From positions 186,001-250,000 of the forward strand of contig NZ_SHLX01000004.1 in NCBI RefSeq assembly GCF_004764705.1: DNA of 64,000 nt, given 5' to 3'. Within the stretch, counting starts at the first letter, position 1. Each line of letters starts with the position of its first letter. The DNA comes from Paenibacillus cymbidii. GTDB taxonomy: Bacteria; Bacillota; Bacilli; Paenibacillales; NBRC-103111. The position numbers and the translations under genes were made by a program. Below, piece after piece: positions 45,456 to 54,309 of this stretch. The notes under the pieces were generated by a model. It was given only the letters and a program-made list of their open reading frames with translations. It was not told where the DNA came from and ran no database searches.

Positions 45456-45484
45456 TTGGCAGCGGAGCCATGGGGTGGTATACT
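45456..45484 (+). promoter_or_regulatory. Promoter of the esterase/dehydrogenase pair
   Basis: TTGGCA and TATACT with a 17-nt spacer, 67 nt before the esterase start. Confidence 0.62.
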
Positions 45485-45551
45485 AATTCCGAATCAGCCT
45501 GTTCAGATGCTGCTGTCGTAATGCAATAAGCTGTCGAAGGATGCGATCGGG

Positions 45552-46337
45552 ATGACGGTTCAAACCGAAGAGTATGTATACAAGCAGATCAATGGGGTGG
45601 AGCTGGCGCTGCGGATTTATTTTCCGCCTGACGGTAAATCGGGAAGCCATCCCGCTGTCGTCTTTTATTTCGGAGGCGGCTGGCAGAATGGCACGATCGA
45701 ACAATTCGCGCCCCAGAGCGAATTTCTCGCTTCCCGCGGCTTTAGCGCCGCAACGCCGGAATACCGTGTTTATGCCAAACATCAAACGACTCCCTTCGCG
45801 AGCGTGGAGGATGCGAAAGATGCCTTGCACTGGATTTGGCTGCACAGTCGCGAACTCGGGATCGATCCGGACCGGATCGCAGTTGCCGGAGGCTCCGCAG
45901 GCGGCCACCTTGCGGCATGCACGGCTATATTGCCGGACGAGGCATTCGGCTCGCCTATGGCGCAACAAATTCCGAAGGCCATGGTGCTGTTTAACCCGGT
46001 ATGCGACACCTCCGAGAGAGGGTTCGGATCCGAGAAGCTTGGCGATCGGAAGCTGGAGCTTTCACCGCTGCATAACGTAACAAGCGGAGTGCCCCCAACG
46101 ATCGTTTTTCATGGGACCGCGGATAAGACTGTTCCCTATGAGAATGCAGTGGAATTCGCCGGCAAGATGCAGGAGTACGGCAATCCATGCACGTTGGTAC
46201 CCTATGAGGGCAGGGGGCACGGTTTTTTTAACAAGGGCAAATCGGAAGGTGACCAGGATTACCTGGATACCCGGAATAGAATGTATACGTTTCTGCAAAA
46301 GAACCTTCTACAAGACCAGTCAGGGAGTGTTAGATAG
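45552..46337 (+). CDS. Alpha/beta-hydrolase, Aes/BD-FAE esterase type
   Basis: 261 residues. Oxyanion segment YFGGGWQNG, nucleophile Ser in AGGSAGGHLAA, then TIVFHGTADKTVPYE with the acid and GRGHGFFNKG with the His: a full triad. No signal peptide. Paired with the next gene (zero gap). Homologous to the truncated esterase at 22422-22994. Confidence 0.9.
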   Translation: MTVQTEEYVYKQINGVELALRIYFPPDGKSGSHPAVVFYFGGGWQNGTIEQFAPQSEFLASRGFSAATPEYRVYAKHQTTPFASVEDAKDALHWIWLHSRELGIDPDRIAVAGGSAGGHLAACTAILPDEAFGSPMAQQIPKAMVLFNPVCDTSERGFGSEKLGDRKLELSPLHNVTSGVPPTIVFHGTADKTVPYENAVEFAGKMQEYGNPCTLVPYEGRGHGFFNKGKSEGDQDYLDTRNRMYTFLQKNLLQDQSGSVR

Positions 46338-47345
46338 ATGAAAGCCATTTATTTGATGGACTCGTATTCGTATGAACGAATTTATCCTGACCGCGTCAGA
46401 ACAGAAATTGAAGCGTTGATCGGATCCGAAGTCCCTCACCTGACAGAAGAAACGCTCGCGGACAACGCCTCTCTTCTGAAGGAAACGGAACTTATCCTCT
46501 CCGGATGGGGAGGAGTAAAAATGGACGAGCAGTTTTTGCAGGCCACACCTAACCTGAAGGCTGTGTTTTATGGCGCCGGATCGATAAAAGGCATCGTCAG
46601 CGAGGCATTCTGGGAAAGAGGCATTCGAATTACAAGCGCTTATTCCGCCAATGGCACTTCAGTAGCCAATTATACGGTAGCGGAAATCTTGTTCGCTCTA
46701 AAGGGAGGATGGCACCTGTCCCGCTTGATGAAAGACGAACAGGCCTTTCCGAAAATGCGCCGCAGTCTGCTGGAGGGGTTGCCCGGAATCGACGGCAGTG
46801 TCGTCGGAATCATTTCGCTTGGTGCGATCGGACGCCAGGTCCGCGAGAGACTGAAGCCCTTCGGGCTGCAAGTCATCGCCTACGATCCGTTCGTGACTGC
46901 AGCAAAAGCGCAAGAGTTGGAAGTGGAATTGTGCACATTGAAGGAAATCTTCGAGCAGGCGGATGTCGTAACCTTGCACGCTCCGTTGCTGCAAGAAACG
47001 GAAGGGTTCATAACAGGAGACCATCTCGCCTCCATGAAGAAATGGGCTTCTTTTATCAATACGGCAAGAGGTGCGCTGGTCAGGGAATCGGAGATGATCG
47101 AGGTGCTTGGCCGGCGGCCGGATCTTATGGCGATTCTTGACGTTACGTTCCCGGAACCCCCTGTGCCGGGATCCCTGCTGTATTCGCTGCCGAACGTTGT
47201 ATTGACGCCTCATATTTCGGGCGCATCGTCCAAAGGGGACGTTGCCCGAATGGGGAGATTCGCTGCGGAAGAATTGAAACGCTACTTGAACGGCGAACCG
47301 CTGCAAGCGGAAATTACCCGGAAGCAAGCTCGAATTTTGGCATAA
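46338..47345 (+). CDS. D-isomer-specific 2-hydroxyacid dehydrogenase
   Basis: 335 residues. NAD motif VGIISLGAIGRQV, substrate Arg in INTARGALV, and the catalytic His in LTPHISGAS. The intervening Glu is in the LDVTFPEPP segment. Starts at the base after the esterase stop, so the two are a translationally linked pair. Confidence 0.92.
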   Translation: MKAIYLMDSYSYERIYPDRVRTEIEALIGSEVPHLTEETLADNASLLKETELILSGWGGVKMDEQFLQATPNLKAVFYGAGSIKGIVSEAFWERGIRITSAYSANGTSVANYTVAEILFALKGGWHLSRLMKDEQAFPKMRRSLLEGLPGIDGSVVGIISLGAIGRQVRERLKPFGLQVIAYDPFVTAAKAQELEVELCTLKEIFEQADVVTLHAPLLQETEGFITGDHLASMKKWASFINTARGALVRESEMIEVLGRRPDLMAILDVTFPEPPVPGSLLYSLPNVVLTPHISGASSKGDVARMGRFAAEELKRYLNGEPLQAEITRKQARILA

Positions 47346-47369
47346 CGGGTGATAACGCGTTCATTAAAC

Positions 47370-47397
47370 ATTGTGATTTCCACCGATTTGTGATAAT
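47370..47397 (+). promoter_or_regulatory. Possible promoter of the ABC-F leader region
   Basis: GATAAT (47392-47397) preceded by TGT as an extended -10, with ATTGTG 16 nt upstream. Only a moderate match, but correctly placed for the leader peptide. Confidence 0.4.
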
Positions 47398-47438
47398 TTT
47401 GAAGTAACTATTACATCGATTCGGAAGGAGGTGTCAGC

Positions 47439-47567
47439 ATGTTGTTTATCGCCGGACGTTGCAAAGGCGGCCACAAGTGGGTACGCCAGGCCGTCATCGC
47501 ATTCGCTTCTCGCGCATATGGGAGAAGTCTGTCCATTTCAGGCGATGACAACAAGCCGACCCTTTAA
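47439..47567 (+). CDS. Leader peptide of the ABC-F gene
   Basis: 42-codon open frame beginning MLFIAGRCKGGHKWVRQAV, with a near-perfect AAGGAGGTG ribosome site 6 nt ahead. It is followed by a small CCTCC-GGGT-GGAGG hairpin and a full terminator, then the ABC-F ATG. This is the arrangement of ribosome-mediated attenuation known for antibiotic-resistance ABC-F genes: a drug-stalled ribosome on the leader would prevent terminator formation. The peptide sequence itself matches nothing I know. Confidence 0.65.
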   Translation: MLFIAGRCKGGHKWVRQAVIAFASRAYGRSLSISGDDNKPTL

Positions 47568-47607
47568 ATCATCGTCCTCCGGGTGGAGGTCGTCTTGATG
47601 GCTGAAG

Positions 47608-47644
47608 GCCGCGGGTGAGGTTGTCTCTCGCCAGCGGCTTTTTT
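47608..47644 (+). terminator. Attenuator terminator before the ABC-F gene
   Basis: GCCGCGGGTGAG and CTCGCCAGCGGC arms (two imperfect positions), followed by six T residues and only 46 nt before the ABC-F start, so it must be conditional. Confidence 0.8.
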
Positions 47645-47690
47645 GCGTGTCGGCATGACCAAATACCATCCCATCGGAAGGTGATACGAG

Positions 47691-49550
47691 ATGATTTTAT
47701 GTGCGGCGGATAAAATTTCGAAAAGCTGGAGCTATTCCCCCGTCCTGAGCGAACTGTCGCTGGAAATTCTGGAGAACGAACGCATTGGTCTGGTCGGGCC
47801 CAATGGCTGCGGCAAAACGACACTGCTTTCGCTGCTGGCAGGTACGGACACACCGGATACCGGCTCGATTTATTATAAAAAAGGACTTCGTGTTGCCGCT
47901 TTGGCACAAACGCCGGACTTCGGTCCGGACAAAACCGCGGGAGACGTATTGGCGGAAGCGTTCGCGGAGCTTCTCGACATGCGGAATCGCCTTTCCGCTC
48001 TGGAGCAGGAGATGGCGGATCCCGACCGGGCGGAGCAAGCGATGAAAGCTTACGGTCCGCTTCTCGATGCCTTTACCGACAAAGGCGGCTACGAGATGGA
48101 AACGGCGCTTTCCCGGGTAGCGGAGGGGCTCGGCATCAGGTGGCTGCTGGAGCAGCCATTTCATGCGTTAAGCGGCGGGGAACGGACAAAAGTGGGGCTT
48201 GGGCATATTTTGCTGTTGAAGCCGGAATTGCTGCTGCTCGACGAACCGACCAACCATCTCGATCTGTTCGCTGTGGAGTGGCTGGAAAAGTATTTGCAGG
48301 ACTACGACGGCAGCGTGCTTATCGTTTCGCATGACCGTTATTTTCTCGACCGGGTCGTTACGAAAATTATGGATTTGGAAGGCGGAACGGCTGACAGTTA
48401 CAGCGGCAACTATTCCTACTTTCTGAAGGAAAAGGAGCGCCGGCTTCTTGCCGAATTTGACTCCTACCAGGAGCAGCAGAAAAAGATCAAAAAGATGGAG
48501 GAAGCGATCAAACGTCTTCGGATCTGGGCCGCACAGGCGGACAATCCGAAAATGTTCAAGCGGGCGGCGGCGATGCAGAAGGCGCTCGACCGGATCGACA
48601 AGATGGAGAAACCAACGCTTGAGCGCAAGTCCATGAGCTTATCCTTCGAAATGAGCGAACGCAGCGGGAAAGATGTCGTCGTCATGGAAGGCGTCGGCAC
48701 AAGCTTTGGCAACAAGCGGCTTTTCCGCGAGATCGACTTGCATATCCGGTTCCGCGATTCCGTTGCGATTGTTGGCGAGAACGGCAGCGGCAAGTCGACG
48801 CTTCTGCGGATGATCGCACGGGGGCTTGAGCCGGACGAAGGAACCGTAAAGCTGGGCAGCGCGGTAAAAGTCGGCTATCTCGAGCAGCAGGATTTGTTCC
48901 CGAACGGCGAGCAAACGATCATCGACGCGATTCGGGAAGCGGCTTCCATGGATGAGGCCGAAGCGAGGCATATGCTGGCGAAGTTTCTGTTCTATGGAGC
49001 TTCCGTGTTTCGCAAAGTGAAAAGCTTGAGCGGCGGCGAAAAAATGCGGCTGCGCCTCGCCCAGCTTATGCAGCGGGACGTCAATTTTCTGGTCCTGGAC
49101 GAACCGACGAACCATCTTGATATCGATGCGAGGGAAGCGCTTGAAGAAACGCTGGCGGCATTTCGGGGGACCTTGTTGTGCGTGTCGCATGACCGTTATT
49201 TTTTGAACAAGCTGTTTCCGGTGACCCTGTGGCTTGAGGACGGCAGACTGACACGCTACAATGGAAAATATGACGAAGCCAGGAGCAAACGAGAGGAACG
49301 CCGCACAACCGATCAAGCATCTGACCGGAAAACAGGAAAAGTGTGGAAAATGTCCGAGAAACGGGCAGCTGACGTAGAAAGCCAGGAGCTTCTCGAACGG
49401 GAAATCGAGGTCATGGAATGCAGGCTCGCCGTTCTTGAAGCGGCGATGGAACAGGAAGATGACACGGCGAAGCTGCAGGCACTGTACGCGGAACGCTCCG
49501 CTCTTGATGTCGAAAGAGACTTGTTGTATGAACGGCTAGCGCGGCTGTGA
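47691..49550 (+). CDS. ABC-F ATPase, probable ribosomal protection (antibiotic resistance) type
   Basis: 619 residues with two ABC domains and no membrane helices: Walker A GPNGCGKTT and GENGSGKST, two LSGGE signatures, two LLDEPTNHLD/VLDEPTNHLD Walker B blocks, and a linker between domains (EEAIKRLRIWAAQADNPKMF). C-terminal coiled coil (MECRLAVLEAAMEQEDD). ABC-F proteins act on ribosomes; the attenuated leader favours a resistance role over a housekeeping Uup/EttA role. Drug class cannot be told from sequence. Confidence 0.93.
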   Translation: MILCAADKISKSWSYSPVLSELSLEILENERIGLVGPNGCGKTTLLSLLAGTDTPDTGSIYYKKGLRVAALAQTPDFGPDKTAGDVLAEAFAELLDMRNRLSALEQEMADPDRAEQAMKAYGPLLDAFTDKGGYEMETALSRVAEGLGIRWLLEQPFHALSGGERTKVGLGHILLLKPELLLLDEPTNHLDLFAVEWLEKYLQDYDGSVLIVSHDRYFLDRVVTKIMDLEGGTADSYSGNYSYFLKEKERRLLAEFDSYQEQQKKIKKMEEAIKRLRIWAAQADNPKMFKRAAAMQKALDRIDKMEKPTLERKSMSLSFEMSERSGKDVVVMEGVGTSFGNKRLFREIDLHIRFRDSVAIVGENGSGKSTLLRMIARGLEPDEGTVKLGSAVKVGYLEQQDLFPNGEQTIIDAIREAASMDEAEARHMLAKFLFYGASVFRKVKSLSGGEKMRLRLAQLMQRDVNFLVLDEPTNHLDIDAREALEETLAAFRGTLLCVSHDRYFLNKLFPVTLWLEDGRLTRYNGKYDEARSKREERRTTDQASDRKTGKVWKMSEKRAADVESQELLEREIEVMECRLAVLEAAMEQEDDTAKLQALYAERSALDVERDLLYERLARL

Positions 49551-49578
49551 ATTTTACTTGGATGGGGCGGGCGATCCA

Positions 49579-52299
49579 TTGAACATCACGATTTTGGCAA
49601 CAAAGCTGTATATCCCCGTGCCGCGGACTGGAGTTGTCCTGCGGCCGCGTTTAATCGACCGGTTGAACAGGGGATTGAACCGAAAGCTGACGCTTATCTC
49701 TGCCTCGGCCGGCTTCGGCAAGACGACACTGGTAAGCGAATGGGCGGCTCGTTGCGATCGACCTGTCGCATGGTTATCGCTGGACGAAGGGGATCTCGAT
49801 CCAACGCGCTTCCTGACTCACTTCATCGCCGCGCTGCGGAAAGTGGAAGACAGTTTGGGCGGTGGCGCGCTTGGTGCGCTCCAATTGCGGCAGCCGCTTT
49901 CAACCGAATCGGTTCTGACGATGCTGCTCAATGAAATTTCGGCGCTCACGTATTCTTTCGTTCTTGTCCTGGACGATTACCATGTTATGGATGCCCCATG
50001 GATCGATAATGCGTTCAACTTCCTGCTCGAGCATCTCCCGCCACAAATGCACCTTGTCATTGCCACGCGTGAGAATCCGTCGCTTTCCTTGGGGCGGTTG
50101 CGCGCCATGGGCCATCTGACCGAGATACGCGATGCCGACCTTCGTTTTACTCCCGACGAAGCAGCCGCATTTCTCGATCAAGTCATGGGTCTTCGCTTGA
50201 CGGCGGAAGAAATTGCGGTGCTGGAAACGCGTACCGAAGGCTGGATCGCCGGGCTGCAGCTGGCGGCGCTTTCCATGCAGGGACGCAACGATATCAAGGC
50301 GTTCATCCAGGCGTTTGCCGGGGATAATCGCTACATTATGGACTATTTGGTCGAAGAGGTCCTTCAGCGCCAGCCTGACCCGATTCGAAATTTTTTGCTG
50401 CAAACCTCCATTCTCGACCGGTTGTTTGGACCGTTATGCGATGCCGTCACCGGCCAGGAGAATGGCGCCGCGCAGCTCCAATTTCTGGAGCGCGGCAATT
50501 TTTTTGTCGTTCCTTTGGATGACAGACGTCACTGGTATCGTTATCATCACCTGTTCGCCGAGGTTCTCTCCGCCCATTTGAAGTCGGATCGGCCCGATCA
50601 GGTGGCAATCTTGCATCAGCGCGCCAGCAAATGGTTCGAGCAGCATGGCTCGGCGGACGATGCGATCCGGCACTCGCTGGCTGCCAAAGATTATGAGCGG
50701 ACGGCGAGTCTGGTCGAGCTGGCAATTCCCGCCTTGCGCAGGAGCAGACAGGAATCCGCGATGTTGAAGTGGCTGAAGGCGCTCCCCGACGAGTTGGTCC
50801 GTTGCAGACCCGTGCTGAGCGTTTGGTATGCGGGGGCGTTGCTCGCCGGAGGCAAATTGGATGCCGTCGAGGTTCAATTGCGAAACGCCGAACGGTGGCT
50901 GCAGACGACGGTGGATCAGGATGAACGACCGCAAGGACGTCCGACGAAAATGGTCGTTGTAGACGAAGAAGAATTTCGCCGTCTCCCGGGCTTGATCGCC
51001 GTATACCGGGCCGGGCTGGCCTTGGTCCTCCGCGATGTGCCCGCTGCCACGAGATACGCACGTCAGGCGATCGACCTCGTGTCCGAGGATGATCATCTTC
51101 CGCGCGGAGCGGCGACTGCGCTTCTTGGACTTGCTTTATGGAGGAATGGGGAGCTCGAGGAAGCGCGGCGGGTGTTTGCCGACGGCATAACCAGTGTGCA
51201 GCTGGCCGGGGCCATCTCCGACGCGATCAATGGCTCCATCGCTCTGGCTGAAATACGGATTGCTCAAGGTCGACTTCGCGATGCGATGCATATCTACGAG
51301 CGGGGATTGCAGCTTGCGAGGGATCAAGGCGAGCCGGATCTGCGGGGAACGGCTGACATTTACGTAGGGATGAGCGAGCTTTGCCGCGAACATGACGATC
51401 TGGAAGCTGCCAAGCGGCACCTGTCAATAAGCGAGGAGCAAGGCGAGCACACCGGGTTTCCGCAATACCGGTATGGCTGGCGAGTCTCTATGGCTCGAAT
51501 TCGGGAGGCAGAGGGGAATTTGGAAGAAGCGTTCCATTTTCTCTGCGAGGCGGAGTCCCTCTATGTGGATGACTTTTTCCTGAACGTACGTCCCGTAGCG
51601 GCGTTAAAGGCATTGGTGCAGGTTAAACGCGGGAGAGTTGTCGAAGCCTTGGATTGGGCTAGTGAACAGCGTCTGTCGGCTGCGGACGAACTTAGCTACG
51701 CACGCGAATTCGAGCACATTGTTCTCGCCAGAGTGATGTTGGCCCAATATAACCGTGACAGATCGGATCAGTCTCTGGTTGGGGCGATTGGTCTCTTGGA
51801 GCGTCTCCTTCAAGCTGCGGAAGAAGGAGGGAGGATGGGAAGCGCGATTGCCATCTTGATTGTGCATGCAGTGGCTCGTCAAATGCAAGGCGACATTCCA
51901 GCCGCGCTTATGCAGTTGAAACGAGCCCTGAAGCTTGCCGAGCCGGAAGGCTATGTCCGCCTCTTTGTTGACGAAGGCCGCCCCATGGAGAGCCTGCTGA
52001 AAGTGGCGGCCATAGAGGGGATTGCCCCGAACTATGTCCAGCGCCTGCTGAAGGCATTCAGGAAAGAGGAGGGCAGTCCTCCGCTGGCCAAATCGACAAA
52101 TCACGAATCATTGAGCGAACGCGAGCGCGACGTGCTGGGGCTGCTGATAACCGACTTGAGCGGCCCGGAAATAGCCCGCGAGCTCAGCGTGTCGCTTAAC
52201 ACCTTGCGGACCCACACCAAAAACATTTACGAGAAGCTCAAGGTAAACAACCGCCGGGCGGCCGTCCGCCGCGCCAAAGAACTCGACTTGTTAAAGTAA
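49579..52299 (+). CDS. MalT-like LuxR-family transcriptional regulator
   Basis: About 906 residues. STAND-type ATPase domain with Walker A SAGFGKTT (43-50) and VLVLDDYHVM as Walker B, a winged helix, TPR-like repeats over residues 380-800 and a C-terminal LuxR HTH (LSERERDVLGLLITDLSGPE, NTLRTHTKNIYEKLKVNNR). TTG 49579 is preferred because the conserved NITILATKLYIP starts there, but no strong ribosome site is seen. The stop codon lies in the first hairpin of repeat copy 4. Confidence 0.92.
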   Translation: MNITILATKLYIPVPRTGVVLRPRLIDRLNRGLNRKLTLISASAGFGKTTLVSEWAARCDRPVAWLSLDEGDLDPTRFLTHFIAALRKVEDSLGGGALGALQLRQPLSTESVLTMLLNEISALTYSFVLVLDDYHVMDAPWIDNAFNFLLEHLPPQMHLVIATRENPSLSLGRLRAMGHLTEIRDADLRFTPDEAAAFLDQVMGLRLTAEEIAVLETRTEGWIAGLQLAALSMQGRNDIKAFIQAFAGDNRYIMDYLVEEVLQRQPDPIRNFLLQTSILDRLFGPLCDAVTGQENGAAQLQFLERGNFFVVPLDDRRHWYRYHHLFAEVLSAHLKSDRPDQVAILHQRASKWFEQHGSADDAIRHSLAAKDYERTASLVELAIPALRRSRQESAMLKWLKALPDELVRCRPVLSVWYAGALLAGGKLDAVEVQLRNAERWLQTTVDQDERPQGRPTKMVVVDEEEFRRLPGLIAVYRAGLALVLRDVPAATRYARQAIDLVSEDDHLPRGAATALLGLALWRNGELEEARRVFADGITSVQLAGAISDAINGSIALAEIRIAQGRLRDAMHIYERGLQLARDQGEPDLRGTADIYVGMSELCREHDDLEAAKRHLSISEEQGEHTGFPQYRYGWRVSMARIREAEGNLEEAFHFLCEAESLYVDDFFLNVRPVAALKALVQVKRGRVVEALDWASEQRLSAADELSYAREFEHIVLARVMLAQYNRDRSDQSLVGAIGLLERLLQAAEEGGRMGSAIAILIVHAVARQMQGDIPAALMQLKRALKLAEPEGYVRLFVDEGRPMESLLKVAAIEGIAPNYVQRLLKAFRKEEGSPPLAKSTNHESLSERERDVLGLLITDLSGPEIARELSVSLNTLRTHTKNIYEKLKVNNRRAAVRRAKELDLLK

Positions 52300-52490
52300 A
52301 ATAGCCCATGAAAAATGGCTTATTTGCCTCATAATGCCCGGCTCGGCGAAAATAGCCAGTGAAAATACTGGTTATTTGCTCTAGATCACCTTCAAATTGG
52401 CCGTCCATACGAAATAGCCAGTGAAATCACTGGCTATTTCGTATGGACGGCCTGTTTTTGGCGAAATAGGAAAGAAAACATGGCCTAATT
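52299..52490 (+). repeat. Four-hairpin intergenic repeat, copy 4
   Basis: Hairpins start at 52299, 52350, 52412 and 52464 (the last one degenerate). The third is extended into a perfect 54-bp palindrome, 52399-52452: 26-bp arms beginning GGCCGTCCATAC and a 2-nt centre. Begins inside the stop codon of the preceding regulator gene. Confidence 0.92.
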
Positions 52491-52548
52491 GGCAAGGGAT
52501 GAGCTTCCCTGACGGTTTTACTCCTGTTTTGAAAAAATCACCACGTCA

Positions 52549-52566
52549 ATCACCACATGTGGTGAT
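52549..52566. promoter_or_regulatory. 18-bp perfect palindrome, possible operator
   Basis: ATCACCACATGTGGTGAT, with a partial half-site AATCACCACG 13 nt upstream. Lies about 95 nt ahead of the next operon in a gap of 169 nt, a position suited to a repressor or activator site. No clear -35/-10 seen. Confidence 0.5.
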
Positions 52567-52659
52567 GCGGACTCACCCGGCGGGCAGGTATGTTAGTTAT
52601 GAAGGAACACAAGGAACAATGTGAGGATGTTTCTTACGGGGACCAAGAAGGAGGCAAAA

Positions 52660-52974
52660 ATGAGGGATACCCACGGTTCCAATGAGGAACAGCACAAAGC
52701 GGATCGGTACGAAATTCGACTCAAGGGGCACCTTGACGCCCGGTGGACCAATTGGTTCGAGGGGCAAAATCTCACCCGCGAAAGCGACGGAACCACCGTC
52801 TTCACGGTTCAAGTCGCCGACCAGCCCGCCTTGCACGGCGTTCTAAGGAAAATTCGCGATCTCGGTTTGCCTTTGATCTCGGTTTGTCAGATTGAGCCCA
52901 ACGAGGCTTTTGGTCCGAATGTACACGAGAACAACGATTCCAATCAATCGAAAAAAAAGGAGACAAACACATGA
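52660..52974 (+). CDS. Small conserved protein of unknown function
   Basis: 104 residues, soluble. RYEIRLKGHLDARWTNWFEG, then QPALHGVLRKIRDLGLPLIS, a pattern common in small uncharacterised alpha/beta proteins of Actinobacteria, Chloroflexi and Bacilli. AAGGAGG lies 6 nt before ATG 52660. First gene of a coupled membrane-protein operon. Confidence 0.8.
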   Translation: MRDTHGSNEEQHKADRYEIRLKGHLDARWTNWFEGQNLTRESDGTTVFTVQVADQPALHGVLRKIRDLGLPLISVCQIEPNEAFGPNVHENNDSNQSKKKETNT

Positions 52975-53669
52975 CCACGAATCAACAAGCTGCAGTAGTC
53001 AGCATGGGGGCCGAGCATATGCAAACCAACCGGCGTTCCGCCATAACAGCCTCGAATCTGATCCGGTTGGCAGGCATAGCTACTATGTTGGCGGGGCTTC
53101 TCTTTATCGTCGTTCAGATGATTCATCCTGCCGATATTATTTCCTCAGTCGGCACCGGCAGATGGGCAATCGTCCATTACTTGGGTGTCGCCATGTGTTT
53201 CCTGGGTCTGCTCGGCATAACGGGCATCTACGCAAGACAAGTCGATAAAGCAGGTTGGCTGGGTTTAGCCGGATATCTCCTTGTCTGCATGTTCTATGCG
53301 CTCACCATGGCGTTTCAGTTCATCGAAGCCTTTGTTTCGCCGCCGCTCGCCGCCGAATCGCCCATTTATGTCGAGGGGCTGTTGGGAATCCCAAGCGGTA
53401 ATGTGGGGGATATCAATGTCGGAAGCCTCGAAACGATCTATTCGGCAACAGGAATTATGTATTTGCTCGGCGGGCTGCTGTTCGGCATCGCTACATTCCG
53501 TGCAGGCATTCTGTCGCGCCGGGCTTCCGCTCTGCTTGCCATCGGGACTTTATTGCCTCTCCCGCTCTCTTCACTGATCCATCACCCGTACGATCGGATT
53601 CTGGCGGTGCCGGTAGGACTAAGTCTGGTCTGGTTGGGATACTCGGCTTGGTCCAAACGACATGCTTGA
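52971..53669 (+). CDS. Multi-pass membrane protein of unknown function
   Basis: 232 residues with about six helices (GIATMLAGLLFIVVQMI, HYLGVAMCFLGLLGI, LVCMFYALTMAFQF and others). The ATG overlaps the preceding stop (ATGA). No catalytic motif; a related layout is seen in DUF4386-type proteins. Confidence 0.8.
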   Translation: MTTNQQAAVVSMGAEHMQTNRRSAITASNLIRLAGIATMLAGLLFIVVQMIHPADIISSVGTGRWAIVHYLGVAMCFLGLLGITGIYARQVDKAGWLGLAGYLLVCMFYALTMAFQFIEAFVSPPLAAESPIYVEGLLGIPSGNVGDINVGSLETIYSATGIMYLLGGLLFGIATFRAGILSRRASALLAIGTLLPLPLSSLIHHPYDRILAVPVGLSLVWLGYSAWSKRHA

Positions 53670-54294
53670 CAGGATACAAAAAGAACGTTCGGCCAAACGA
53701 ATGGTGGCCTCATTGCTCTTGCTGAGCGCCATTCCGCTCGCCGCCGGAATTTTCCGACTTGCCTCGTTGGCCGGAGGCGCGGAAATGACGCCGGCCAACG
53801 CACGTTTCTTTGAAACGCCGCTGCCGGTGGTGCTGCATATCCTGAGCGCTTGCGTGTATGCCATCCTTGGCGCGTTTCAGTTCGCACCCGGTTTTCGGCG
53901 ACGCATGCCAGACTGGCACCGCGCGGCAGGACGCATTCTGGTTATAAGCGGCCTGATGGTCGGACTGACCGGGCTTTGGATGAGCTTGTTTTATTCCATC
54001 CCGTACAGCGGCAAGTTGTTGTTTTCATTGCGGCTCTTATTCGGATCGGGCATGGTCGTATCCATCCTGCTTGGTTTTTCTGCGATCTTGCGGGGGGACG
54101 TGGCCCGGCATCGCGCCTGGATGATTCGCGGCTATGCGATCGGGCTTGGCGCGGGCACACAGGTGCTGACGGAGATGGCCGGGACACTCGTCTTCGGTCC
54201 TCCGGATGAATTAAGCAAGGCGTTGTTTATGGGGGCGGGCTGGGTCATCAATCTTGCCGTGGCCGAGCGGGCCATCCGTAGAAGAGGAGAATGA
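53662..54294 (+). CDS. DUF2306-type membrane protein
   Basis: 210 residues, about six helices. PDWHRAAGRILVISGLMVG and DVARHRAWMIRGYAIGLGAG are characteristic of DUF2306 proteins, whose His residues suggest haem or quinone contacts (unproven). Overlaps the previous gene by 8 nt. Confidence 0.82.
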   Translation: MLDRIQKERSAKRMVASLLLLSAIPLAAGIFRLASLAGGAEMTPANARFFETPLPVVLHILSACVYAILGAFQFAPGFRRRMPDWHRAAGRILVISGLMVGLTGLWMSLFYSIPYSGKLLFSLRLLFGSGMVVSILLGFSAILRGDVARHRAWMIRGYAIGLGAGTQVLTEMAGTLVFGPPDELSKALFMGAGWVINLAVAERAIRRRGE

Positions 54295-54309
54295 ACGGGA
54301 GGAATAGGG

